64,000 bases of DNA from the NCBI GenBank assembly GCA_023423995.1, contig JAFAEL010000121.1, forward strand, positions 19,322-83,321. The letters run 5' to 3'. Position 1 is the stretch's first letter. Each line of letters begins with the position of its first letter. Below the pieces are notes generated by a model, which was not told the DNA's origin, made no database searches, and saw nothing but the letters and a program-made list of their open reading frames with translations. Source of the DNA: Pseudomonadota bacterium (GTDB lineage: Bacteria; Pseudomonadota; Alphaproteobacteria; Rhizobiales; Beijerinckiaceae). Shown here piece after piece: positions 41,935 through 51,615 of this stretch. The position numbers and the translations under genes were made by a program.

Positions 41935-42699
41935 ATGGATGTTTCCGGCATCACCGCACTCGTCACCGGCGGAGCCTCGGGCCTTGGTCGCGCTTCGGCC
42001 GAGCGCCTGCTGAAGCTTGGCGCGAAAGTGGTGATCCTCGATCTGCCGGGCTCGCCCGGCGAGGAGGTCGCGCGGGAACTCGGGCCTTCGGCCCGCTTCG
42101 CCGCGGCCGATGCGACCGACCCGGATGGCGTCGCGCGGGCCGTGGCGGCGGCCGAGGAGTTCGGCCCGCTCCGCGCAGTGATCCATTGCGCCGGCCGGGG
42201 CGGCCCGGTGCGAGTCGTCGACCGGGACGGGAACCCCGGCTCGCTGGAGCAGTACGAAGCAATCATCCGCATCAACCTCATCGGCAGCTTCAACGTCCTG
42301 CGGCTCACGGCAGCCAGCATGGCGAAGAACGAGCCGCTCGGCGAGGAGCGCGGCGTCGTGGTGATGACGGCTTCGATCGCCGCGTACGAAGGCCAGATCG
42401 GCCAGATCCCCTACGCGTCCTCGAAGGCTGGCATCGTCGGAATGACGCTCGTCGCGGCGCGTGACCTCGCGAGCCGCGGCATCCGCGTCTGCACCATCGC
42501 GCCGGGTGTGTTCGACACGCCGATCCTCGCCCGCGTGAAGCCCGAGGTGAAGGCGGCGCTCGGCGCATCGGTGCCGAACCCGCCGCGCCTTGGCCAGCCG
42601 CACGAATTCGCGCTGCTGGCGAGCCACATCGTCGAGAACCCGATGCTCAACGGCGAGACGATCCGTCTCGACGGCGCGCTGCGCATGACGCCGCGCTGA
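41935..42699 (+). CDS. SDR-type 3-hydroxyacyl-CoA dehydrogenase (HSD17B10-like)
   Basis: A 254-residue SDR: TGGASGLGRASAERL (10-24), ILDLPGSPGEEVA (Asp favours NAD), HCAGRGGPVRVVDRDG, catalytic Ser in MTASIAAYEG, YASSKAGIVGMT near 160, and the family-specific block PEFAxxNPRLG-like VPNPPRLGQPHEFALLASHI. That pattern is typical of type II 3-hydroxyacyl-CoA dehydrogenases, which also oxidise hydroxysteroids and branched hydroxyacyl-CoAs. It lies between thiolase and enoyl-CoA hydratase genes, fitting beta-oxidation. Confidence 0.9.
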   Translation: MDVSGITALVTGGASGLGRASAERLLKLGAKVVILDLPGSPGEEVARELGPSARFAAADATDPDGVARAVAAAEEFGPLRAVIHCAGRGGPVRVVDRDGNPGSLEQYEAIIRINLIGSFNVLRLTAASMAKNEPLGEERGVVVMTASIAAYEGQIGQIPYASSKAGIVGMTLVAARDLASRGIRVCTIAPGVFDTPILARVKPEVKAALGASVPNPPRLGQPHEFALLASHIVENPMLNGETIRLDGALRMTPR

Positions 42700-42705
42700 A
42701 CCGCC

Positions 42706-43470
42706 ATGGCAGAGGTCGTCCACCTCGAGATCGAGGACGGGATCGCGATCGTCACGATCGACCGTCCCGAGGCTCGCAACGCGATCAACGATGCGGTCGC
42801 GGCCGGGATCTCGGCCGCCATGGACGCGCTCGATTCGCGAGAGGATCTGCGCGCCGGCATCCTGACGGGAGCGGGCGGCACGTTCTGCTCCGGCATGGAT
42901 CTGAAGGCCTTCCTGGCCGGACAGTTGGGCCTCGACGCGAGCCGAGGCTTCGGCGGCCTGACCGGGCGGCCGCCCGAGAAGCCGCTCATCGCGGCGGTCG
43001 AAGGCTATGCGCTCGCGGGCGGCTGCGAACTCGCGCTCGCCTGCGACCTGATCGTGGCCTCGCGCGAGGCGAGGTTCGGGCTGCCGGAAGTGAAGCGCGG
43101 GCTGGCCGCCGCGGCCGGCGGGCTCCTGCGCCTGCCGCGGCAGATCCCGCCGCGCATCGCCATGGAGATGATCCTGACCGGCGAGCCTGTTACCGCTGAG
43201 CGTGCCGCAGCGCTCGGGCTCGTCAATCGGGTCGCGGAGCCCGGAGCAGCGCTCGCGACCGCGCGGGAACTCGCGCGCTCGATCGCGCGGAATGGGCCGC
43301 TGGCGGTCCGCATGTCGAAGCGGGTTGCCGTGGAGGCGCAGGACTGGTCGTCCGCCGAGATGTTCGAGCGGCAGAAGGCGATCACGGACCCAATCATGAC
43401 CTCCGCCGATGCACGCGAGGGCGCGCGCGCCTTCGCGGAGAAGCGCGAGCCGGTCTGGACGGGGCGCTGA
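42706..43470 (+). CDS. Enoyl-CoA hydratase/isomerase
   Basis: A 254-residue crotonase-fold protein: GTFCSGMDLKAF and EGYALAGGCELALACD for the oxyanion hole, and FGLPEVKRGLAAAAGGLLR around one catalytic Glu. The second Glu site of classical hydratases (GAGGTQRL) is AAAGGLLRL, so isomerase or other crotonase chemistry is possible. It ends REPVWTGR. It is the last gene of the rightward operon, converging on the SDR at 43483 with a 12-bp gap. Confidence 0.92.
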   Translation: MAEVVHLEIEDGIAIVTIDRPEARNAINDAVAAGISAAMDALDSREDLRAGILTGAGGTFCSGMDLKAFLAGQLGLDASRGFGGLTGRPPEKPLIAAVEGYALAGGCELALACDLIVASREARFGLPEVKRGLAAAAGGLLRLPRQIPPRIAMEMILTGEPVTAERAAALGLVNRVAEPGAALATARELARSIARNGPLAVRMSKRVAVEAQDWSSAEMFERQKAITDPIMTSADAREGARAFAEKREPVWTGR

Positions 43471-43482
43471 CCCGCGGCGGCC

Positions 43483-44214
43483 TCAGGCCGCCGCCTCCGC
43501 CTCCAGGAAGTTGACCGAGGTCCCGCCGCACACGTTCAGCACCTGGCCGGTGACGAAGCGCGCCTCGTCGGAGCAGAAGAACGCGACGGCCTGGGCGATG
43601 TCCTCGGGCTCGGCGATGAAGCCGACCGGGATGCCGCTGTTCATCTTGCGCTCGAACCAGCCGCCGACCTCGTTATGGGCCTGGAGCATCCAGGTCCGGG
43701 TCGCGCCGGGCGCCACGACGTTCGCCGTGATACCGTCCCGGCCGAGCTCGAGTGCCCAGGTGCGGACGATCCCCGTCATGGCGGCCTTCGCGGCCGAGTA
43801 GCCGGTGCGCTCCTGCTTGCCGAGCGCGGCGCGGCTCCCGATCGTGACGATGCGCCCGATCCCGGCACGCTTCATCGACGGCACGACCACCTGTCCCAGT
43901 GCGATGAGCGAGGTAGTCGAGATCTCGATCTCGCGACGCACATCGGCGAGCGTCAGGCTCTGGAGCGAAGCCGGCACGCATATCCCGGCATTGTGGACGA
44001 GACGGGTAACGCGTCGGTCGCCAATCGCGGCCCGCAGCGTCTCGGCGGCCGCCTCGGGCTGCTCGAAGTCGACCTCCAGGAATTCATCGACCCGATCGTG
44101 CTCGGGCCGGATCCGGTCCATGACGATGATGCGCCGGCCCTTGTCCGCAAACAGGCGGCATACCGCCTGCCCGATACCGCGGCTTCCTCCAGTCACGACA
44201 GCCCAGTCGTCCAT
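43483..44214 (-). CDS. SDR family oxidoreductase
   Basis: The product is 243 residues from ATG 44214, with GGGGAGG upstream; a TTG one codon earlier is less likely. TGGSRGIGQAVCRLF, HNAGICVPAS, Ser in TIGSRAALGK, YSAAKAAMTGIVRTWALEL and VLNVCGGTSVNF are present. The block SRAALGK...TGYSAAKAAM is shared with the SDR at 51746, so those two are probably related by descent. It follows the amidohydrolase-type gene by 34 bp on the same strand. Confidence 0.9.
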   Translation of the reverse strand: MDDWAVVTGGSRGIGQAVCRLFADKGRRIIVMDRIRPEHDRVDEFLEVDFEQPEAAAETLRAAIGDRRVTRLVHNAGICVPASLQSLTLADVRREIEISTTSLIALGQVVVPSMKRAGIGRIVTIGSRAALGKQERTGYSAAKAAMTGIVRTWALELGRDGITANVVAPGATRTWMLQAHNEVGGWFERKMNSGIPVGFIAEPEDIAQAVAFFCSDEARFVTGQVLNVCGGTSVNFLEAEAAA

Positions 44215-44248
44215 CAATCCCCCTCCCCTGTCTCGCTATGCGGCGCGG

Positions 44249-45301
44249 TCAAAGCTCGAGCGAGTAGACGCGAGCGGCGGTGCGGCTGAAGAGGTCGGCC
44301 TTCTCCTCGGCCGACGCACCTTGGGCCGTCCGCTTGAAGCCGTTCCACAGTACCGCGTAGCTGCACGACAGCTGGTCTACCGGGAAGTTGCTTTCGAACA
44401 TGCACCGGCGCGTTCCGAAAGCTTCGATGCACGTCTCGACATAGGGACGCCACGCCTTGGCGAGGTCCTCCGAAGAGGGTGGAACATCGAGCTCATGAAA
44501 ACCGAAGCCGCTGATGCGCATGGCCAGGCCGCCGATCTTCACCGACACGTTCTCGTGGCGCGCGACCTCCTGGATGCCCTTCTTCCAGATGGCGAAGACC
44601 TCGTCGCGCTTGCCGGCATAAGGACCGATGCCGAGTGGTCCGCCGACATGGTCGAGCACGATCGAGGTACCGGGAAAGGCGCCGGCGATGTCCGCGACGT
44701 CGAATAGCTGGTGGTGATAGACCCAAGAATCGAAGACGAGCCCCAGCTTCTCGAGGCAGGCAAAGCCCTCCCGCAATGTCGGGTCCAGCAACAGTTTCTC
44801 CGGCGGCGTGCGCAGTGTCGAACGAACGCTCGGATCGGGGTCCCACGAGGTGGACTGGCGGATGCCTTTGAAGCGGCCCTTGCCCGCTTCGATGTGGGCC
44901 CGGAGCACCGCCTCCACCCCGGCCCCCTCGCGCAGGTCGGCGTATGAGATAATTCCCGCGTTGATGCGCGTCTTGCCGCCGTAGCGGCCGGCGTCACTCT
45001 CCTCCCCGATCCGGGTCATCGTCTCGGTCTCTCCAACCGGACGCATGTTCTCCGGCCCGGAGCTGCGATAGCCTTCCGTGCAATCGGCGAAGACGGTCGC
45101 CACCACGTTGTGGCCGGCGCCGAGATCGGCTGCGAATTCCTCGCCCATGTAGCGGACGCGCGGCTCGTCCCACAGGTGATGGTGCGGATCGACGATCGGC
45201 AGATCGGGCTCCAGGATCGGCTCCTGGCGTTTGGCCAGCCAGGCGGGATCAGACGAGGGCAATATCGCGCGCTGCGTCGCTCCAGTGGCGCTCTTGGTCA
45301 T
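44249..45301 (-). CDS. Amidohydrolase-family (metal-dependent lactonase/decarboxylase-type) protein
   Basis: The product is 350 residues from ATG 45301, behind AGGGAG. A TIM-barrel amidohydrolase-2 fold with the metal motif IVDPHHHLWD near residue 36; other blocks are GIRQSTSWDPDP, FDSWVYHHQL, IVLDHVGGPLG and CMFESNFPVDQLSCSYAVLW. Relatives include 2-pyrone-4,6-dicarboxylate hydrolase and L-fuconolactonase, so hydrolysis of a lactone or cleavage of a carboxylated ring product is likely. Substrate unknown. It is divergent from the TctC-type gene. Confidence 0.88.
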   Translation of the reverse strand: MTKSATGATQRAILPSSDPAWLAKRQEPILEPDLPIVDPHHHLWDEPRVRYMGEEFAADLGAGHNVVATVFADCTEGYRSSGPENMRPVGETETMTRIGEESDAGRYGGKTRINAGIISYADLREGAGVEAVLRAHIEAGKGRFKGIRQSTSWDPDPSVRSTLRTPPEKLLLDPTLREGFACLEKLGLVFDSWVYHHQLFDVADIAGAFPGTSIVLDHVGGPLGIGPYAGKRDEVFAIWKKGIQEVARHENVSVKIGGLAMRISGFGFHELDVPPSSEDLAKAWRPYVETCIEAFGTRRCMFESNFPVDQLSCSYAVLWNGFKRTAQGASAEEKADLFSRTAARVYSLEL

Positions 45302-45385
45302 CTCGCTCCCTTGTCCGTTCTCAGCAACGCTTCGCGGTCGCCTTGCAAGCCGCACCAGCCGACGACCCGCGCACGAAATTCGTTG

Positions 45386-45416
45386 CAACAATCAATCCGG
45401 AATGCTTTTTTGTCAA
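45386..45416. promoter_or_regulatory. Candidate TetR-type operator with promoter (site D)
   Basis: The minus strand reads TTGACA (45416-45411), then 3 bases, then a 22-mer from 45407 to 45386 that begins AAGCATTC and ends TGATTGTTG. Aligned to the opposite strand of site C it matches 15 of 22 positions, with both half-sites kept (CATTC and TGATTGTT). It lies between the divergent amidohydrolase and TctC genes. It is weaker than sites A-C. Confidence 0.45.
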
Positions 45417-45500
45417 ACAAGTCGGTGGATCGCTGGCCTATGCGGCGGCAAAGTTGCGGCCCGAGGTATCAGCCGGGCACGACAACAATGGGAGGAACTC

Positions 45501-46502
45501 TTGGGAGACGATCGCTTCCTGGGCGGAACGGCTCGGCTGAACCGCCGCACTGCGCTGGCATTGATGGCCGGCGCGCTCGCAGCACCTTCGATTGCCCGGG
45601 CGGACAAGTATCCCGTCCGGCCGGTCAGGTTCATCGCGCACTGGTCAGCTGGAGGAGCGACCGACACGCTGGCGCGGATCTACTGCCAGAAGGTCGGCGA
45701 GATCGCCGGGCAGCAATTCATCGTGGAGAACCGGTTGGGCGGTGGCGGTCTCATCGGCGCTGACGGCATCGCGAAGGCGGAGCCCGACGGGTACACGGTC
45801 GGACTTGGCTCCATCACCACGAACTCGGTGCCGCGGCTCCTTTATTCCAAGATGGCGTTCGATCCTGCGAAGGACTTCACGTTCATCGGCGGCCTCTGGA
45901 AGCTCCCCAACATCGCGGTCGTGCCGAAGTCTCTCGGCGTCAAGACGATGCCGGAGCTGATCGCGCTGCTGAAGAAGAACCCCAACAAGTACTTTTTCGG
46001 CTCCTCGGGTGCCGGGACCACGACCCACCTTGCCGGGGAGATGTTCAAGCAGCTCGCGGGGGTGGAGATCGACCACGTGCCCTTCCGGGGCGGCGCGCCA
46101 GCCGTGACCGCGATGCTGGGCGGCCAGATACATCTCTATTTCGACAACATCCCCGGGGCATTGCCGCTCGTCCAGTCTGGCGAACTAATCGGACTGGGGA
46201 TCACGGCGGAGACGCGTGACCCCAATCTCCCCGATCTGCCAGCGCTGAACGAGTTTGTGCCCGGGTTCGACATAACGTCCTGGTGCTGCCTCTGCGGCCC
46301 ACCCAAGCTGCCCGCCTCGGTGGTCGAGTCGCTGACGACCTGGACCAACCAGGTGCTCGACGACCCGGCGCTGAAGAAGCGCTACGCCGAGCTTGGCGCG
46401 ACGGCATGGAAGCCGACGCAGGAAGAGCTCATCGCCTTCCGGGACGCGGAAGAGAAGAAGTTCACGCCCATCATCGAGAAGATGGGGATCAAGCTGAACT
46501 AG
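45501..46502 (+). CDS. TctC-family tripartite tricarboxylate transporter binding protein
   Basis: The product is 333 residues from TTG 45501, which has GGGAGGAA 3 nt upstream. The leader RRTALALMAGALAAPSIARA-DKYP looks like a Tat or Sec signal. Family blocks are PVRFIAHWSAGGATDTLARI, VENRLGGGGLIGADGIAKA, PDGYTVGLGSITT, FFGSSGAGTTTHLAGE and HVPFRGGAPAV. These proteins capture small carboxylates in the periplasm. TctA and TctB membrane partners are absent from the window. It is followed by the CaiB-type gene. Confidence 0.92.
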   Translation: MGDDRFLGGTARLNRRTALALMAGALAAPSIARADKYPVRPVRFIAHWSAGGATDTLARIYCQKVGEIAGQQFIVENRLGGGGLIGADGIAKAEPDGYTVGLGSITTNSVPRLLYSKMAFDPAKDFTFIGGLWKLPNIAVVPKSLGVKTMPELIALLKKNPNKYFFGSSGAGTTTHLAGEMFKQLAGVEIDHVPFRGGAPAVTAMLGGQIHLYFDNIPGALPLVQSGELIGLGITAETRDPNLPDLPALNEFVPGFDITSWCCLCGPPKLPASVVESLTTWTNQVLDDPALKKRYAELGATAWKPTQEELIAFRDAEEKKFTPIIEKMGIKLN

Positions 46503-46548
46503 GTCTCGTCCGAGCCGCTTTCCACCAATCCTTCGCGTACGAGGCTGA

Positions 46549-47673
46549 ATGACGGGTCCGCTTTCCGGGTTCCGGGTCATCGAGATGGCCGGGATCGGCC
46601 CTGCACCCTTTGCCGGCATGATGCTGTCGGACATGGGCGCGGAGGTCATTCGCGTCGACAGGGCTGGCAAGGCGGATCTCGGCATCGACATGCCGCGGAC
46701 CGCCAACGTGTCGGCCCGCGGTCGACGATCGCTGGTCTTGGACCTCAAATCTCCGGCGGGCATCCGGGCCCTGGAGAAGCTGGCCGCGAAGGCGGATGCG
46801 CTGATCGAAGGCTTCCGGCCGGGCGTGATGGAGCGGCTTGGTATCGGTCCGGATCGCCTTGCCGAGATCAACCCGAAGCTCGTCTTCGGCCGCGTCACCG
46901 GCTGGGGACAGGATGGCCCCCTCGCGGCCGCGGCAGGCCATGACATCAACTACATCGCCCTGACCGGGATGCTGAACGCGGTCGGCCCCGCCGGAAAACC
47001 CTATCCGCCGCTCAACCTGGTCGGCGATTACGGCGGCGGCGCCATGTTCCTCGCCTTCGGGGTCGTCTGCGCCCTGCTCGAGGCACAACGATCTGGCAAG
47101 GGGCAGGTCGTGGATGCCGCAATGGTGGACGGCGCCGCGACACTCGGCGCGCCGATCTTCGGCATGCTGCAGGCCGGGCTCTGGGCCGACAGGCGGGGCG
47201 CCAATCTTCTGGACGGCGGCGCGCCCTACTACGACACCTACGAGACACGGGACGGCCTCTGGGTGGCGGTCGGGCCGATCGAGGGACGCTTCTATGACCT
47301 GTTTCTCCAGAAGCTCGGGCTCGACGATCCGGCGCTGAAGGATAGGTCGCCTGACAACTGGGGCCGTCTCCGCGACGCCTTCGCGGCGGCCTTCAGGACA
47401 CGGGATCGGGCGGAATGGTGCGCGATCCTCGACGGCACGGATGTCTGCTTCGCACCTGTGCTGTCCCTCGAGGAGGCGCCACGCCACCCGCACATGGCGG
47501 CACGCGGCAGCTTCGTGGAGGTCGAGGGCGTGGTGCAGCCTGCCCCGGCGCCGCGCTTCAGCCGCACTCCCGGGAGCGTCCAGTCGCCGCCACCCGAAAT
47601 AGGACACCACAGCCGCGAGATCCTCGCCGAATGGGGGTTCAGCGAGGAGGAGATCGCGGAGGCGCTCGCATGA
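46549..47673 (+). CDS. CaiB/BaiF family CoA-transferase, alpha-methylacyl-CoA racemase-like
   Basis: A 374-residue family III protein. The racemase signature [17 protein letters not shown] places His131 and [11 protein letters not shown] places Asp160 as the expected base pair of AMACR-type enzymes. CoA-binding text includes [13 protein letters not shown] and [22 protein letters not shown] epimerises 2-methylacyl-CoA, which is needed before dehydrogenation of branched isoprenoid or sterol side chains. Its stop overlaps the start of the aldolase gene (ATGA). Confidence 0.9.
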   Translation: MTGPLSGFRVIEMAGIGPAPFAGMMLSDMGAEVIRVDRAGKADLGIDMPRTANVSARGRRSLVLDLKSPAGIRALEKLAAKADALIEGFRPGVMERLGIGPDRLAEINPKLVFGRVTGWGQDGPLAAAAGHDINYIALTGMLNAVGPAGKPYPPLNLVGDYGGGAMFLAFGVVCALLEAQRSGKGQVVDAAMVDGAATLGAPIFGMLQAGLWADRRGANLLDGGAPYYDTYETRDGLWVAVGPIEGRFYDLFLQKLGLDDPALKDRSPDNWGRLRDAFAAAFRTRDRAEWCAILDGTDVCFAPVLSLEEAPRHPHMAARGSFVEVEGVVQPAPAPRFSRTPGSVQSPPPEIGHHSREILAEWGFSEEEIAEALA

Positions 47674-48467
47674 TGCTCCGCCGGAACCGGGTGCTGGAAG
47701 CACTTGCCGAGGGCCGTCCAGCGCTCGGTGTCGCGACGCAGATGAACAGTCCTGAGGCGGTGGAGGCGATCGGAGCCGTCGGCTACGATTTCACCTACAT
47801 CGATTGCGAGCACGGATCCTTCTTCCTCGAAGGTGCGGTGCAGATGATCCGGGCCGCCGAGGCGGTCGGGCTGACGCCGGTGATCCGTGTTCCGGGACAC
47901 GACCCGACCTTCATCACGCGCGTCCTCGACGCGGGCGCGATGGGCGTGATCATCCCGAACGTGTCGACCCGCGCGGAGGCCGAGCAGGCCGTGGCTGCCG
48001 CGAAGTACCTGGACGGCGATAATGGCGGCAAGCGGGGCGCCTGCCCGGGCACGCGGGCGAGCTGGCACCAGACGACGGACTGGCCCGCTTTCGCGCGCTG
48101 GTCGAACGCGAACACGATGGTCTGGGTGCTGATCGAGTCGCCCGAGGGCGTGGCCAACGCGCGTGAGATTGCGGCGGTGCCCGGGCTTGGGGCCGTGATG
48201 CTCGGCCCGTTCGATCTCGCCCACGCGATGGGTCGGCCCGGCGAGCCGCGCCACCCGCAGGTGGCGCAGGCCTATGACGACGTGATGGTGGCGGCCCGGA
48301 GCAACGGCGTCGAGGTCGTCGCCTCGCTGTTCTCTGCTGAACCCGCCGCGATGACCGGCGAGAAGGCCGAATGGCTCGAGAAGGGCGCCCGCATCCTGGT
48401 GGCGGGCAGCGACCGGCGCATGCTGGTGCGCGCGCTCGCCGACCGGCTCGCGGCACTGCGGGCTTGA
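47670..48467 (+). CDS. HpcH/HpaI-family aldolase (class II, pyruvate-type)
   Basis: The product is 265 residues from ATG 47670, overlapping the upstream stop; a second ATG follows directly. A TIM-barrel aldolase: [69 protein letters not shown] (metal-binding Glu) and [12 protein letters not shown] (metal-binding Asp). Such enzymes cleave 2-oxo-4-hydroxy acids to pyruvate and an aldehyde. It converges on the iron alcohol dehydrogenase gene with 4 bp between stops. Confidence 0.92.
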   Translation: MMLRRNRVLEALAEGRPALGVATQMNSPEAVEAIGAVGYDFTYIDCEHGSFFLEGAVQMIRAAEAVGLTPVIRVPGHDPTFITRVLDAGAMGVIIPNVSTRAEAEQAVAAAKYLDGDNGGKRGACPGTRASWHQTTDWPAFARWSNANTMVWVLIESPEGVANAREIAAVPGLGAVMLGPFDLAHAMGRPGEPRHPQVAQAYDDVMVAARSNGVEVVASLFSAEPAAMTGEKAEWLEKGARILVAGSDRRMLVRALADRLAALRA

Positions 48468-48471
48468 GCCG

Positions 48472-49650
48472 TCATCCGTCCGCGGCGCCTGCACGCTCCA
48501 GAATCTCCAGCACGTCGGCCGGCTCCCGAACCGGCCGGGGGTTCGTGCGCGCCCAGCGGTCGTGCATCGTCTTCTCCGCAATCGCCGGCAGGCGCGAGCG
48601 CGTGACGCCCACCTCGGCAAGGCTGCGCGGCAGGCCGAGCCCGGAGATCAGCCGGTCCAGCGCTGCGGCTGCGGTCAGCTCCGGCGCGCCCAGGGACACT
48701 GCGATCCGGTCCTGCCGGCCGCCGCAATGACCCTCGTTCCAGGCCTGCACGAACGGCGCCATCACGCAGGACGTGTAGCCGTGCGGAACGTCGCTGTCGG
48801 CGCCGAGCACGTGCCCGATCGCGTGGCTCGCACCCATCGGCACGCCGGCCGAGACGGGGATCATCGACTGCCAGGCGCCGACCTGGCTGTCGAGCCGGGC
48901 CGCGAGGTTGCCCGGATCCGCCTTCACGGCCGGAAGGCCGCGCCCGAGGAGCCGCAACGCGCTCTCCGCGACACCATCGCAGAACGGGTTCGAGACGGCG
49001 GAGGCCAGGGTCTCTGCGGCGTGATCGACCGACCGGATCCCGGTCGAGAGCCAGAGCCACTCCGGCGTGTGCAGCGTGATCCGCGGATCGAGCACGATCA
49101 GTACGGGCGCCATGGTCCGGTGGGCATAGGGGGATTTCCGCCGCGTTTCCTCGTCCGTCAGTCCGGCGCTGAAGCTCCACTCGCCGCCCGACAGCGTGGT
49201 GGGCACGCAGACGAGCCGGACATCCGGCCCGGCGAATTGAGGGCGCACGACCGAACCGTCCGGTTCGACGCGGGTCCGGAAGCCTTCGAGGGCGGCGACG
49301 CTGCGGATGTCGTGCCGGAGGCAAAGCGGCACCGCCTTGGCGGCCTCGATTACCGAGCCTCCGCCGACCGCCACCACGAGGTCGGCACCCGCATCACGCG
49401 CCCGGTCCGCCGCCGCGATGACGTCCGAACGGGGCACATGGGGCCGGATGCCGTCGATCGTGACGGCGTGACGATCGCCGAGCTCGGCCTCGATGTGGGC
49501 GATCTCCTCCGTGTTCGTGGCGAGATGCCGGCTCGCAATCAGCACCACGCGCCGCGCGCCCTGCCGTTCCGCCTCGCGGGCGACCGCGGACGCCGCCGGC
49601 TCGTCGAGGGTGACGCGCTCGGTCGCGGTCAAGCCGATCTCACTCGCCAT
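48472..49650 (-). CDS. Iron-containing alcohol dehydrogenase (maleylacetate reductase-like)
   Basis: A 392-residue type III dehydrogenase: VAVGGGSVIEAAKAV as dinucleotide motif (~93-107), TTLSGGEWSFSAG, and metal ligands in RSVDHAAETL and GASHAIGHVLG with a later His in DVPHGYTSC. The short N-terminal region and the TTLSGGE block resemble maleylacetate reductases. It could reduce an aldehyde or a ring-cleavage product, perhaps the aldehyde from the neighbouring aldolase; that is inference. Confidence 0.88.
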   Translation of the reverse strand: MASEIGLTATERVTLDEPAASAVAREAERQGARRVVLIASRHLATNTEEIAHIEAELGDRHAVTIDGIRPHVPRSDVIAAADRARDAGADLVVAVGGGSVIEAAKAVPLCLRHDIRSVAALEGFRTRVEPDGSVVRPQFAGPDVRLVCVPTTLSGGEWSFSAGLTDEETRRKSPYAHRTMAPVLIVLDPRITLHTPEWLWLSTGIRSVDHAAETLASAVSNPFCDGVAESALRLLGRGLPAVKADPGNLAARLDSQVGAWQSMIPVSAGVPMGASHAIGHVLGADSDVPHGYTSCVMAPFVQAWNEGHCGGRQDRIAVSLGAPELTAAAALDRLISGLGLPRSLAEVGVTRSRLPAIAEKTMHDRWARTNPRPVREPADVLEILERAGAADG

Positions 49651-49699
49651 TGGTCATCTCCGAACAGTACTGGGAGGCACACGCCATGAGGGGCTCACG

Positions 49700-50593
49700 A
49701 TGACGCGCTACACGGTCGGACCCGCGACGATCACGCGGGTCGAGGAGATGCTCGGGCCAGGCGCGCCGCCCGACTTCCTGTTTGCGGGTTTCGATCCGGC
49801 CCTGTTCGAGCGGGTCCCACTGCTGAAGGACCAGGCCTTCTACGACGCGGCCGCCGGACGTGTGATCTCCAGCGTCCATTCCTGGCTGATCCGCCTGCAC
49901 GGCAAGACGATCCTGGTCGACACCTGCTCGGGCAACGGCCGCCAGCGAGCGCCCCTCTTCCAGCGCTTCCACGACCTCGACACGCCCTATCCGCAGCGCC
50001 TCGCCGAGGCGGGCGCGCGGCCCGAGGACGTCGACATTGTTCTCCTGACGCACCTGCATGTGGATCATGCGGGCTGGAACACGCATTGGCAGGACGGCTG
50101 CTGGCGCCCGACCTTTCCGAACGCTCGCTACCTGATGAGCCGCGCCGGACTCGCGCGCTGGCTCCCCGGCGGCGACGGGCCGACTGCCCTGCCCGAGCAT
50201 GTGGCGGTGTGGGAAGATTCGATCCGGCCGGTGGTGGAGGCCGGACTCGTCGATACGATCGAGCCGGGCGACACGATCGTGCCGGGCCTCACGGTCGCGG
50301 CCGCGCCCGGGCACGAGCCGCATCAGTTCGTGGTCCGTTTCGAGGACGGGCCGCATCGGTTCGTCTGCTCGGCCGATGTCCTGCACCAGCCCATCCAGAT
50401 CTACGCGCCGCACCTCAACAGCTGCTTCTGCGAGGACGGCGAGACCGCCCGGGCGACGCGGGCGCGCTACCTGGCCGAATGGGCGGAGAGCGGCGCGCTG
50501 ATCCTGCCGGTGCATTTCGGCTACCCGCATGCCGGGTACATTCGCCGGGACGGCGACGGATACGTGTTCGAGCCGGCCGTGCCGCTCGCCTGA
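49700..50593 (+). CDS. MBL-fold metallohydrolase
   Basis: The product is 297 residues from ATG 49700; the longer frame upstream is antisense to the dehydrogenase. The metallo-beta-lactamase motif is LLTHLHVDHAGWN (~117-129), with further ligands in AAPGHEPHQF, CSADVLHQP and LPVHFGYPH. An N-acyl-homoserine-lactonase or glyoxalase-II-like hydrolase is possible. In this setting an acyl-thioester or lactone hydrolase is most plausible. Divergent from the iron dehydrogenase with a 49-bp gap. Confidence 0.88.
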   Translation: MTRYTVGPATITRVEEMLGPGAPPDFLFAGFDPALFERVPLLKDQAFYDAAAGRVISSVHSWLIRLHGKTILVDTCSGNGRQRAPLFQRFHDLDTPYPQRLAEAGARPEDVDIVLLTHLHVDHAGWNTHWQDGCWRPTFPNARYLMSRAGLARWLPGGDGPTALPEHVAVWEDSIRPVVEAGLVDTIEPGDTIVPGLTVAAAPGHEPHQFVVRFEDGPHRFVCSADVLHQPIQIYAPHLNSCFCEDGETARATRARYLAEWAESGALILPVHFGYPHAGYIRRDGDGYVFEPAVPLA

Positions 50594-50600
50594 GACGGCC

Positions 50601-51611
50601 TCACGCACCCGCCAGGAGCCGGATCTTCCCGGCATGGACGCCGCGCTCCATGTAGGCCTGCGCGGCAGCGGCCTCCGCAAGCGGGAAGGTGCGATCCAGG
50701 ACCGGGCGGATGCGCCCCGCCGCGACCGCCGGCCAGACGTCACGGCGCAGCTGCGCGACGATGCGGGCCTTCTCTGCGACGCTGCGTGCCCGCAGGGTCG
50801 AGCCAGTCAGGACGAGCTGCTTCACCATTACCGGCCGGAAGTCGAGCGTCGCGCGCGACCCGGCGATGTAGGAGATGTTGACTAGGCGACCGCGCGGCGC
50901 GAGGGCCTCCATGTTGCGGGCGATATAGTCGCCGCCGACCACGTCCAGGATGACGTCGACGCCGCGGCCACCGGTCGCCAACCCCACAGCGTCCACGAAG
51001 TCTTCGCCCCGGTGGTTGATGGCGACGTCGGCCCCCAGTGTCCGGCAGAGCGCGCAGCGGGTCTCCGCTCCTGCCGTTGCCAGCACCATGCCGGCACCGA
51101 GGTGGCGCGCCAGTTGGATGGCGATCGTGCCGATGCCGCTCGCGCCGCCATGGATCAGCACGCTCTCGCCGGCAGCCAACCGTCCGTGTTCGACAAGGTT
51201 CACCCAGCTCGTCGCGACGCATTCGGGCAGCGCCGCTGCGTCGGCGATTTCCATGCCGTCCGGAACCGGCAGGCACGAGCCGGCCGGCGCGAGCGCGTAT
51301 TCCGCGTAGCCGCCACCGGCCAGGAGCGCGCAGACCTGTTGGCCGATGGCCCAGCCTGAGGCGCCCTCCCCCACGGCAGCGACGATGCCAGACACTTCGA
51401 GACCGGGGATGTCGGTGGTGCCAGGCGGCGGCGGGTAGAGCCCTTTGCGCTGCTGCAGGTCGCCACGGTTCAGCCCGGCCGCGGCGACGCGGATCAGGAT
51501 CTCGTCGGGCCCCGGCAGGACGACGGGACGCTGCACCGGCCGCACGACGTCCGGACCGCCGGCAGCGGAGAACTCGATGGCGAGACAGGTCGCCGGAATC
51601 GCGGCTCTCAT
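50601..51611 (-). CDS. NADPH:quinone oxidoreductase, PIG3-type MDR
   Basis: A 336-residue zinc-free MDR: AAGLNRGDLQQRKGLYPPPPG, IPGLEVSGIVAAVG, nucleotide motif LIHGGASGIGTIAIQLARHL (~146-165), LGADVAINHRGEDF and IAGSRATLDFRPVMVKQL. The last block is typical of the PIG3/TP53I3 group, which reduces quinones or enones. Its start faces the SDR at 51746 across a gap with the shared operator motif. It converges on the MBL gene with 7 bp between stops. Confidence 0.92.
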   Translation of the reverse strand: MRAAIPATCLAIEFSAAGGPDVVRPVQRPVVLPGPDEILIRVAAAGLNRGDLQQRKGLYPPPPGTTDIPGLEVSGIVAAVGEGASGWAIGQQVCALLAGGGYAEYALAPAGSCLPVPDGMEIADAAALPECVATSWVNLVEHGRLAAGESVLIHGGASGIGTIAIQLARHLGAGMVLATAGAETRCALCRTLGADVAINHRGEDFVDAVGLATGGRGVDVILDVVGGDYIARNMEALAPRGRLVNISYIAGSRATLDFRPVMVKQLVLTGSTLRARSVAEKARIVAQLRRDVWPAVAAGRIRPVLDRTFPLAEAAAAQAYMERGVHAGKIRLLAGA

Positions 51612-51615
51612 CGGC

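Noticed and set aside
45231-45500. Extended N-terminus for the TctC-type protein
   Set aside because: The extension is antisense to the amidohydrolase gene and crosses its promoter; TTG 45501 has GGGAGGAA and starts a signal peptide.
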